From an uncultured Alphaproteobacteria bacterium (lineage in GTDB: Bacteria; Pseudomonadota; Alphaproteobacteria; Rhodobacterales; Rhodobacteraceae): DNA of 64,000 nt. The notes below the pieces were generated by a model. That model was not told the origin of the DNA, did not search any database, and saw only the letters and a list, made by a program, of their open reading frames with translations. Of this stretch, positions 47,571-54,163 are shown piece after piece. Every line of letters starts with the position of its first letter. Position 1 is the first letter of the stretch. The translations under genes and the position numbers were made by a program. The stretch covers positions 62,001 to 126,000 of the forward strand of contig CACOBR010000001.1 in the NCBI GenBank assembly GCA_902625475.1, given 5' to 3'.

Positions 47571-47660
47571 GGAGGAGTGACAGAGCGGTTGAATGTACCG
47601 GTCTTGAAAACCGGCGAAGGGGCAACTCTTCCGTGGGTTCGAATCCCACCTCCTCCGCCA
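47571..47660 (+). tRNA. tRNA-Ser (anticodon UGA) with encoded CCA
   Basis: The acceptor arms GGAGGAG and CTCCTCC pair perfectly; the anticodon stem CCGGT/ACCGG holds the loop CTTGAAA, giving anticodon TGA. A long variable arm and the T-loop GGTTCGAATCC confirm a class II serine tRNA. It is flanked by integrase genes on both sides and serves as the integration target for both. Confidence 0.97.
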
Positions 47661-47797
47661 GAACATGAATCCATGAGATGTCATAAGACCTCAGGAAAAC
47701 TCAATTTTTCACATTAAATCAATTAGATAGCATGATATTATGATCCTTATCATTTCATGAGCTTTCATGTCATATCAATTAAAAAGGTGGAACAAAT

Positions 47798-49012
47798 GTG
47801 GGAAAAAAAATGAAACTAACAACTGTTAAAATTAATACAATAAATAATAAAGGTCGATATGCCGATGGTAGCGGTTTATATCTAGTCGTTAATCACAAGG
47901 GATCAAAGAGTTGGGTCTTTCGCTATCAGTTTAAAGGTAAACGCAGGGATATGGGTTTAGGAGGATACCCCTTTATTTCACTTAAAAAAGCCCGTCAACT
48001 TCGTGATCTGCAGAAAGTAAAAGTAAATCAGGGATTTGATCCCTTAAAGGAGAGGGATGAAGAGCGGCTTCAGAAACTGAAAGTAGAGGAAATGACCTTT
48101 GCCAAAGCAACGCATCTTTGTTTTGAAACGATAAAAGAGACCTGGAAAAATCCAAAGCATCAGCAACAATTTATAAACACTCTTCAAACCTATGCTTTTC
48201 CAGTCTTAAAGTCTTTTCCCATGCAGGCTATACAAACCAAACATGTAGCTATGGTTTTAAAGCCAATTTGGCTTTCCAAGGCTGAAACAGGTCGTAGAGT
48301 ACGCCAAAGAATTGAGAAAGTATGGTATTGGGCAAAAACTATGAAGTACTGCTCAGGGGAAAATCCAGCCGTTTTCAAGGGGAATTTAGAGTTTCTCTTA
48401 CCTAAACAGCCCTCAATGAATCAAAATCACCACAAGGCTCTGGAAGTTTCCGACCTGCCTTCCTTTTGGGGTTCTTTAACTGAAATCAAAGGTATATCCA
48501 GTCTTGCTTTACAATTACTAATCTTAACCGCTACCAGAACGAGTGAGGTTCTCAATGCAGAATGGTGTGAATTTGATTTGGAAAAAGCTTTATGGATTAT
48601 TCCAAAAGAACGAATGAAAACGGGTAGGGTGCATCGTGTTCCTTTAAGTCCAAAAGCTTTGGAAGTCTTAGAAAAGGTTGAAAATCATCCTTATTCAGAA
48701 AGATTTCTGTTTTCAATTGATGGAAAAAAACCAATTTCTAATATGTCAATGTTGACCTTAATTAAAAGAAATTTCTTTCAACTTGATATTTCGGTTCATG
48801 GCTTTCGCTCTACTTTTAGAGATTGGGGTGAAACTTCAGGTTCGTATACCATTCGATCCTTAGAATACTGTCTAAGTCATATTCTAAAAAATAAAGTTGA
48901 ATCTGCTTATCAACGCGATGATCTTTTTATCCAAAGAAAAGTTATTATGAAGGATTGGGCTAATTTTATCTCTTCGAAAGGTCAAATTCTTTCTTTTCCA
49001 AAGGTTTCTTAA
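47798..49012 (+). CDS. P4-type tyrosine integrase
   Basis: A 404-residue integrase. The N-terminal DUF4102-type arm-binding domain is recognisable (YADGSGLYLVVNHKGSKSW; RRDMGLGGYPFISLKKAR). Catalytic residues: Arg in LTATRTSEVLNAEW, His-x-x-Arg in VHGFRSTFRDW, and Tyr in ESAYQRDDLFIQRK. Length is normal for the P4 group, which uses tRNA 3' ends, and the gene stands just 3' of tRNA-Ser. Start is GTG 47798; ATG 47810 is also possible. It reads away from the tRNA. Confidence 0.93.
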   Translation: MGKKMKLTTVKINTINNKGRYADGSGLYLVVNHKGSKSWVFRYQFKGKRRDMGLGGYPFISLKKARQLRDLQKVKVNQGFDPLKERDEERLQKLKVEEMTFAKATHLCFETIKETWKNPKHQQQFINTLQTYAFPVLKSFPMQAIQTKHVAMVLKPIWLSKAETGRRVRQRIEKVWYWAKTMKYCSGENPAVFKGNLEFLLPKQPSMNQNHHKALEVSDLPSFWGSLTEIKGISSLALQLLILTATRTSEVLNAEWCEFDLEKALWIIPKERMKTGRVHRVPLSPKALEVLEKVENHPYSERFLFSIDGKKPISNMSMLTLIKRNFFQLDISVHGFRSTFRDWGETSGSYTIRSLEYCLSHILKNKVESAYQRDDLFIQRKVIMKDWANFISSKGQILSFPKVS

Positions 49013-49085
49013 TTCTTTAGTAAATAGAATGCATTCTTATGAAGAAATATAAGCCTTGACCCCTACCACTGTGATATAATGATAA

Positions 49086-49131
49086 TCAGAAATTAGTGAA
49101 TAAAAGAATCATTTAATTCGTTAATTTCTGA
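49086..49131. promoter_or_regulatory. 10-bp inverted repeat upstream of the alpA-like gene
   Basis: TCAGAAATTA (49086-49095) and TAATTTCTGA (49122-49131) are exact inverted copies separated by 26 bases, ending 24 bases before the AlpA start. A TTGACC/TATAAT-like pair lies just upstream at about 49056-49080. An operator is plausible, as is a 5' leader hairpin. Confidence 0.4.
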
Positions 49132-49155
49132 ATTTTAATAATTAAAAGGCAGAAT

Positions 49156-49449
49156 ATGATTTATACTAAGAAAGAAATGTTTTCAATACGCGAAGCAGCA
49201 GCTTATTGCGGTTTTTCTGTATCTACTCTTAATCGATTAAGAAACATACAAGATTTTCCCAAAGCTTTAAACATAAGCATTCGCAGAATTGGATTTCTTC
49301 GAAATGAAATTGATGAATGGCTGAGGACTAGAAAACGATCTATAGTGGGGGACTTATCTGAGCATCGAGAAAAAATTCGTTGCCCCCAGACCCCCCAGGA
49401 TTTAGAGCAGGTCCGTCAAAAGCATATACGGGCAAAGCTTGCCTCGTAA
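49156..49449 (+). CDS. AlpA-family DNA-binding protein / excisionase
   Basis: A 97-residue protein with the AlpA helix-turn-helix (FSIREAAAYCGFSVSTLNRL; GFLRNEIDEWL). In P4-like islands AlpA activates the integrase or serves as an excision factor, and here it follows the integrase by 143 bases on the same strand. The C-terminal 35 residues are a charged extension with no recognised match. A short hairpin with T-run at about 49485-49506 may end its transcript. Confidence 0.85.
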   Translation: MIYTKKEMFSIREAAAYCGFSVSTLNRLRNIQDFPKALNISIRRIGFLRNEIDEWLRTRKRSIVGDLSEHREKIRCPQTPQDLEQVRQKHIRAKLAS

Positions 49450-49511
49450 TAGGGCATTATTCGAAAATAAATGACTGTAAAGGGTAGCCAAAATAGGGCT
49501 TTTTATTAGAA

Positions 49512-49812
49512 GCGCTTGGTATGGTGAGGACCTCAGTTGAGTTAAATTACCAGCTCTGAAATTGATTGATTTCAAAAGGTTTTACGAGCAGGCTCTACCT
49601 AGCGGTAACCTGCGGATAACAATGGTGGTTGTCGATATAGCTGCCTTGTGGTTCTGCGTTATAAAATAGGCAGCGAATAAAGAGGAGACCGCGTAACCGC
49701 CCTCGACCTTATGGAGGTGTCGCTATATCGAATGGGTTGACTGATGAGATGGCTCTGAAGGTCAAACACCTTAGCCTGCGGAAGGCTAAGTGTGTCCAAA
49801 TGTATTGAGGTA
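49512..49812 (+). ncRNA. Candidate structured non-coding RNA
   Basis: This gene-free stretch is less AT-rich than its surroundings and folds by eye into many perfect helices. A 10-bp stem TCGATATAGC (49632-49641)/GCTATATCGA (49722-49731) encloses three hairpins: TGCC/GGCA (49642/49669), GAGG-GCG/CGC-CCTC (49682-49704) and ACCT/AGGT (49706/49715). Before it are GAAAT/ATTTC (49558/49569) and GCAGG-TACC/GGTA-CCTGC (49588-49613). After it are GGTTGAC/GTCAAAC with one mismatch (49735/49761) and CTTAGCC/GGCTAAG (49770/49784). No open frame explains it. The strand is assumed; no known RNA family was recognised. Confidence 0.5.
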
Positions 49813-49863
49813 GTCAAAAAAAATGGGTTTCCCTTCAAGATTCACCAAAGGTCAATTTAGGAG

Positions 49864-49891
49864 TGTTGGGCAAGAAATATCCTGCCCAACA
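49864..49891. terminator. Strong hairpin between structured region and leftward Tat-protein gene
   Basis: TGTTGGGCA (49864-49872) pairs perfectly with TGCCCAACA (49883-49891) around a 10-base loop. It lies 17 bases beyond the stop of the leftward gene at 49909 and after the structured region on the plus strand. No long T-run follows on either strand, so it may be a transcript-end stabiliser rather than a classical terminator. Confidence 0.6.
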
Positions 49892-49908
49892 TAATTCATT
49901 ATTTACTC

Positions 49909-50508
49909 TTAATTTTCTGGAATTAACTCTACGTATGTTTTCTCACCTAGTTCCAGTAATCTTGCTTGAAGAAGACTAGCTGATAAAGCATCATTAGAAA
50001 CAACTGCCAAATAATCACTACCAGGAAATGCTCCGTCTACAAACTGTAAATCACCGCGTCTTAATCCACCAATCCCATTAGATCCAAATAAGTCTAAAGT
50101 TTCTAAATAATGGTAAGCTTTGGCTTTCGGGCTATCAATTCTTCCCCAGTCATCGACATATTCCATGGGATCAGCAAATTGATCGAGCATCTTCGGAGTA
50201 ATACCCCATTCGTGATAAATATCTCTAAAATCACTCAATGTTTTCGGTTCAGATACGCCTCTATAATGATCGAGCATTTCACGGTATGTCAATTGACGAA
50301 AGCTTTCATAAGAAAGGTCAGGCGTTCCCAATCTAACCTCGTATTCATTACTGGATATTTGAACAAAATAAAGCTTTTTCAGTGACTTATTTTGATTAAT
50401 TAACGGAACAACTGCTTGTTTATTGTCTAAATACCAGTACGCTTTATCTACAAAACAAGTAGTTAGCAATGTGCCAGAACCAATGAGAAATGAACGTCTA
50501 TCAATCAT
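49909..50508 (-). CDS. Tat-exported protein of unknown function
   Basis: A 199-residue protein whose N-terminus has the twin-arginine motif DRRSFLIGSG followed by a short hydrophobic stretch, so folded export through Tat is likely. The rest (GTPDLSYESFRQLTYREML; VDDWGRIDSPKAKAYHYLET) is soluble and not recognised. A strong AGGAG precedes the ATG, which overlaps the stop of the preceding small gene by 8 bases. It is the last gene of a leftward set of five small genes. Confidence 0.7.
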   Translation of the reverse strand: MIDRRSFLIGSGTLLTTCFVDKAYWYLDNKQAVVPLINQNKSLKKLYFVQISSNEYEVRLGTPDLSYESFRQLTYREMLDHYRGVSEPKTLSDFRDIYHEWGITPKMLDQFADPMEYVDDWGRIDSPKAKAYHYLETLDLFGSNGIGGLRRGDLQFVDGAFPGSDYLAVVSNDALSASLLQARLLELGEKTYVELIPEN

Positions 50509-50791
50509 AGTTCTTCTCCTTTATCTTTGAATTAATTAATCTCTGATTATTTTTAGTCCCTGTAATCTGAGATTTTTTATTAGATTTAAATAAATCTCTT
50601 CCTTTGTCATTTTGGGTTTTATAACTGTCAGGATTATTTTTTTGGAAATTTGATAATTTTGACTTTGAGATTTTTTCATTTTGGTTTCTTTCGTTGAAAA
50701 TGTGAATATTTCTATGGGAAGAACATGTAAATCTTCCTGTAAAAATTGGATCATCTTTTTCTGCCCAAGTTCTTGATTTAATTTTAACCAT
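50501..50791 (-). CDS. Small basic protein of unknown function
   Basis: A 96-residue, Lys/Asn/Ser-rich protein (FTGRFTCSSHRNIHIF near residue 17; then long polar sequence). It probably lacks a stable fold beyond the first 40 residues. The start overlaps the preceding small gene by 8 bases with AAGGAG before it, and its own stop overlaps the Tat-protein gene, so the three are translationally coupled. A nucleic-acid-binding role would fit the charge but is a guess. Confidence 0.55.
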   Translation of the reverse strand: MVKIKSRTWAEKDDPIFTGRFTCSSHRNIHIFNERNQNEKISKSKLSNFQKNNPDSYKTQNDKGRDLFKSNKKSQITGTKNNQRLINSKIKEKNYD

Positions 50792-50960
50792 TTTTGTTCT
50801 CCTTTTCTAAAGATAAATATTCTTCAATATCACTTTTCAAAAGGATTTCCTGACCCAGCAATTGTGCATATTTCTGCAACAACCATGATTTATATTTTGA
50901 TTTGTCGTAATCCATTGTCTCAATAGACTTAGATTGATTATTGTATATATTATTTTTCAT
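50784..50960 (-). CDS. 58-residue protein of unknown function
   Basis: Starts at the ATG at 50960, just after the 66-bp repeat that supplies its AGCGGAG ribosome site. The sequence is helical and charged (YKSWLLQKYAQLLGQEILLK; DIEEYLSLEKENKNG). An in-frame GTG within the repeat (51005) would add 15 residues shared with the neighbouring gene, but the Shine-Dalgarno position favours 50960. Confidence 0.5.
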   Translation of the reverse strand: MKNNIYNNQSKSIETMDYDKSKYKSWLLQKYAQLLGQEILLKSDIEEYLSLEKENKNG

Positions 50961-51026
50961 TGATTTTCTCCGCTTTAGTGCTTTTGACGAAATGTCAGGG
51001 CGCACAAGTTGAATATTAAAGGCCCA
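50961..51026 (-). repeat. 66-bp upstream repeat, copy 2
   Basis: About 80 percent identical to 51380-51445. Both copies end exactly at a start codon and include the ribosome site AGCGGAGAAAATC, preceded by TTGTGCGCCCT. The sequences of the two genes behind them are unrelated, so the repeat is a mobile or duplicated 5' control module rather than part of a gene duplication. Confidence 0.75.
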
Positions 51027-51031
51027 ATTTC

Positions 51032-51379
51032 TTATTTTATTCCAACTACTCTTTCAGCTATCAGTTGTGACCAGTTACTTCCAAATTTCATTAAACTTTC
51101 AACAAATAAAGGGGTTTGATTTTTACCATAATAGATTAAATCTTGTTCCCATAATGCTTCAGTTGTTCCATTTGGATAAAAAACTGTATCAAAATTATCA
51201 ATCTGCCAATTTTTAATATGAATATTTGGGGGTAGTGGACGATAATCCATAAATAAAAAGTATTGGTATACGAAGGGTACATCGGGCCATTTAACAGGCC
51301 TAATTAGATCTTCCTCCTGAATAACCAAATATTTATGGATATATGGAAATTTAGTATTTTTTTTATAGATGTATTTCAT
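51032..51379 (-). CDS. 115-residue protein of unknown function
   Basis: Starts at ATG 51379 directly behind the other 66-bp repeat. The sequence is rich in aromatic residues and proline (PDVPFVYQYFLFMDYRPLPP; WEQDLIYYGKNQTP) and looks like a folded soluble protein. No family recognised. It lies between two other small genes on the same strand. Confidence 0.55.
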   Translation of the reverse strand: MKYIYKKNTKFPYIHKYLVIQEEDLIRPVKWPDVPFVYQYFLFMDYRPLPPNIHIKNWQIDNFDTVFYPNGTTEALWEQDLIYYGKNQTPLFVESLMKFGSNWSQLIAERVVGIK

Positions 51380-51445
51380 CGATTTTCTCCGCTTTAGTGC
51401 TTTAGGCGGGATACCAGGGCGCACAAGTTGAAATTAAAGAGCCCA
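51380..51445 (-). repeat. 66-bp upstream repeat, copy 1
   Basis: Partner of 50961-51026. The conserved core covers TTGTGCGCCCT, AAAGCACTAAAGCGGAGAAAATC and the first bases before the ATG. The middle positions differ (GGTATCCCGCC against GACATTTCGTC). Confidence 0.75.
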
Positions 51446-51447
51446 TA

Positions 51448-51476
51448 CAGGCGGTTAGAAATGAACTAACCGCCTG
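51448..51476. terminator. 11-bp perfect hairpin with T-run
   Basis: CAGGCGGTTAG (51448-51458) and CTAACCGCCTG (51466-51476) form an 11-bp stem with a 7-base loop. A run of seven T follows on the plus strand at 51482-51488, while the flanking genes are on the minus strand. On the minus strand the hairpin sits 11 bases beyond the stop of the 51487 gene and may end or protect that message. Confidence 0.65.
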
Positions 51477-51486
51477 AAATCTTTTT

Positions 51487-51876
51487 TTAATGAATAATTT
51501 CACTCATTGAAATATTATCTTCATGGTTGATATTGAAAAACTTAAAATGATCTCCTTTGTTTGGTTTGTCTAAAATTAGATGCATATAATTTTTTTCTTT
51601 AATCCAACAAATATGAAAATTAAATTTTTCACCATTTAACTCTGCTATATCTGAATAAAATGGAATAATACCTTCGTTAAATAATAAATAAGCTTCATCG
51701 ATGGCAACCATGTGATTATTCAGCAAACAATCTAGAATTTCATCGATGGCAAACTTTCTTTCTTCCAGATCTGGAAAAAATACAAGGAAGTTATTAGTGA
51801 GAATAATTTCATATCTGGATGTATTTTCATAATCATATATTAAATCTTCTTTGGTTATATTATTCTGAATATTCAT
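51487..51876 (-). CDS. 129-residue protein of unknown function
   Basis: An acidic, mixed alpha/beta protein (ILTNNFLVFFPDLEERKFAI; HMVAIDEAYLLFNEG). A good AAGGAG lies before the ATG. No family recognised. It is the first of the five leftward small genes, and the 337 bases before it (51877-52213) hold no convincing gene, only short inverted repeats such as CTTGC/GCAAG near 52072-52094 and AT-rich sequence; its promoter is probably there. Confidence 0.55.
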   Translation of the reverse strand: MNIQNNITKEDLIYDYENTSRYEIILTNNFLVFFPDLEERKFAIDEILDCLLNNHMVAIDEAYLLFNEGIIPFYSDIAELNGEKFNFHICWIKEKNYMHLILDKPNKGDHFKFFNINHEDNISMSEIIH

Positions 51877-52213
51877 AGAATCTCCTTATCAAGATGGATG
51901 ACATCAGTATTCATAGCGATGCCAAAATTTCAAAGAACACGGAGGTCCATAATCTGGACACACCAAGCCTGTGAATTTGTTACAGACCGATTTTATTTGA
52001 AATTTTATAAGTTAAGTTTCATCTTAATATATTCTCCATTTATTACCTCTAGGTCGCATATAAAAACCACCTTGCTTGGATTGCAGGTTGGCAAGCTTAA
52101 TATACTTTCATCATGCATGTTAACGTTATAATTTATTAAAAAAAAAAAACAATATTTTTTTTAGTTAAAGTTAATTTTTTAAAGAATTAAAAAATAATCA
52201 AAATTTTCGGAGA

Positions 52214-54163
52214 TTAGTTTACCAACTCTGAAAAATAGCCAAGTTCTGGGTTTTCAAATGTTCCTATAATGACTCTTCTATCTAAGAGTAGATTTGCATG
52301 ATCACAACTCGTTTCTGGTATGAGAGAACAGGCGTGGCAAGCTGATATATTGTAACCTTCAAGACCCTGATGATCTAATTCATGGCAAATTGGATCATTA
52401 GAGCAAAAGTTAGATTGTAAAATAGCAGATCTTATCGTATTTTCTATTAACGAAGGCCTGGCTCTTTCTACTAAGCCCCCCAAACTTCCTTCTGAATCTC
52501 CACTAGCTGTATAAATTAAAATTGCACACATTTCTTGCTTTTCTGATTTATCTACAAAGAGGCGTTCTTTTAATGATGCTGCGTCATAACCACAATCAAA
52601 AGCCAACTGTCTTATTAAAAGATGAGCAAAAGTATGAGCCAGTAAAAATTTATTTGTTACTTTTTCTTTACGTGGAAAATTTGGTTTTCCAGCTTTTTTT
52701 GCAAGCTTTAATTTGTTGTTCAAGCTATCCGATGAGTTAATTTGTCTGCTAAAACCTTCCCAATCAGACAATTTATCATTATTAAATTCAATAAAAATAC
52801 CTTCACCTTTAACCTCCATTGCAGGAAGCCAATTTTTCTTTTTACGATAAATTTTGACCTTTTCTTCCCCAGGAGCGCAGGGAGATACTCGTGAAAAACC
52901 TGTGAATACTCTTGTTTCTCTTAATTTCTCAACTCTAACTATTTTCTTAAAATATTTACAAACCCAGGGTTCATAATCATTTAAATCACAGTTAATAATA
53001 TCAAAATCATTTCTGTCTTGGGATGAGGGTCTCTCTCCGGTAAACGCCAAATACTCTTTAAATCTAAATTCTTCCTCACTGATATCTGCAGTATTGATAT
53101 TCCTTTCCTCTGAGTTAAATTTTGCTAAAGCTGTTTCAACAAATGACTTAATTTCAAAACCAAATTTTTCTGCTCGCTTCTTTATATAATTAAAGCCGCT
53201 ATCATTTAACTCATAATTACCTTCAATTAGTGTCATATTATCATCAATTGTGTCGGAAATACCTTCCCAAAGATCTCTATTTTTATTGAGAAGAGTTCTA
53301 ATAGTATTTGAATAAGGAGGTATAAGTATTGAACTTATAGTATTTGAAATATAAACGCTGAGTGATCCTCTAACCATCATTCTAGGTCCATCAGGGTCTG
53401 TACAGTCATCATTGGGGGCGTTTGCCCCTAACCAAGGTTTCTTTCCACTGCAACGATTTCCATATAAGACTTTTTGTAGAGATTTAGGAGTTCCAGCCCC
53501 AATTAAACTTTCTGAAGCCCCACATAATCTGCAACTTACTCTTGTTCCCATTAATCCAGATGCACCTGTAGTTGTTAAAAAAAGATCTCCTGATCCACCA
53601 TTACAATCATTGTTTTGATTTTGATGAACCCATTCTATCCAAGGAAAATCATCAATATGACCAGATTTACAAGCTATTACAAATCCAACTGGCTTAAAGG
53701 TTTCCCTTTCTCGTAGTTTTTTTTCTGAGCATGGTCTTCCTTTTGATTCTTTTCTTAAATTATATGGATTATCACATTTAGGAGGTTCTTTGGTATGTGG
53801 ATGGGTTTTTTTTAAAACTTTACACCTTGGACAAAAAAGCCATGTAGGAAATCTTACAAATCGCATAGGATCATGATAGTCTAATTTTTGTCTTTTACTA
53901 TGTACTGGAATACCCTCAGTAGGTGATAAAAAGTGGTTTATCTTTGTTTTAAATAATTTTGATAATCTTAATTCTAGTCTTTCATCTCTAATTATAGTAT
54001 TATTTATAATGGCATTAGTTTTTTGAGGGTCACTTGAATAGCTTTCGGATGGCCAAAAATCAAGTCCAGCCGTCATTAATGTTTCATTCGGTAATTCAAT
54101 CATTGAACCGATACCAAAAGGAACAATAAGTTGGCTTCTTCTTACTAAATCATTAATAGACAT
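52214..54163 (-). CDS. drmB: DISARM protein DrmB (DUF1998)
   Basis: A 649-residue protein. N-terminus LVRRSQLIVPFGIGSMIELP is the DrmB signature. Zinc-type cysteines occur in LFCPRCKVLKKTHPHTKEPP and VSCRLCGASE. The C-terminal DUF1998 domain is clear: AHTFAHLLIRQLAFDCGY, LIYTASGDSEGSLGGLVERA, and the cysteine set CSNDPICHEL, ACHACSLIPETSCDHANLL. DrmB works with the helicase DrmA; together they load on incoming phage DNA. Its start overlaps drmA by 11 bases, and it is the last gene of the operon. Confidence 0.9.
   Translation of the reverse strand: MSINDLVRRSQLIVPFGIGSMIELPNETLMTAGLDFWPSESYSSDPQKTNAIINNTIIRDERLELRLSKLFKTKINHFLSPTEGIPVHSKRQKLDYHDPMRFVRFPTWLFCPRCKVLKKTHPHTKEPPKCDNPYNLRKESKGRPCSEKKLRERETFKPVGFVIACKSGHIDDFPWIEWVHQNQNNDCNGGSGDLFLTTTGASGLMGTRVSCRLCGASESLIGAGTPKSLQKVLYGNRCSGKKPWLGANAPNDDCTDPDGPRMMVRGSLSVYISNTISSILIPPYSNTIRTLLNKNRDLWEGISDTIDDNMTLIEGNYELNDSGFNYIKKRAEKFGFEIKSFVETALAKFNSEERNINTADISEEEFRFKEYLAFTGERPSSQDRNDFDIINCDLNDYEPWVCKYFKKIVRVEKLRETRVFTGFSRVSPCAPGEEKVKIYRKKKNWLPAMEVKGEGIFIEFNNDKLSDWEGFSRQINSSDSLNNKLKLAKKAGKPNFPRKEKVTNKFLLAHTFAHLLIRQLAFDCGYDAASLKERLFVDKSEKQEMCAILIYTASGDSEGSLGGLVERARPSLIENTIRSAILQSNFCSNDPICHELDHQGLEGYNISACHACSLIPETSCDHANLLLDRRVIIGTFENPELGYFSELVN

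Larger units (their letters stand above)
45363..47609. mobile_element. 2.2-kb integrative element remnant at the 5' side of tRNA-Ser
   Basis: The element lies between two copies of the tRNA-Ser 5' half. It holds arm-type repeats at both ends, one lipoprotein gene and a damaged tyrosine integrase whose end lies 88 bases before the intact tRNA. The intact tRNA now uses the element-side upstream sequence. Bases 45402-45869 (468 bases) hold the left arm repeats and no gene I can support. Confidence 0.75.

Noticed and set aside
47661..47797. Short inverted repeats (ATGAT/ATCAT, TCATGA) between tRNA-Ser and the P4-type integrase
   Set aside because: They may be att-arm or regulatory sites, but no repeated pattern or spacing could be confirmed.
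49740..49760. CTGATGAG followed by GAA, resembling a hammerhead ribozyme core
   Set aside because: The bases between do not form a proper stem II without using the core GA, and no cleavage-site triplet is placed correctly.
51898..52131. 77-codon plus-strand frame between the small-gene cluster and drmB
   Set aside because: No ribosome site, no recognisable fold, and it opposes the local transcription; likely chance.
52174..52195. ATTTTTTAA/TTAAAAAAT inverted repeat after drmB
   Set aside because: Entirely AT, in an AT-rich stretch, and no T-run follows in the drmB direction; not enough for a terminator call.
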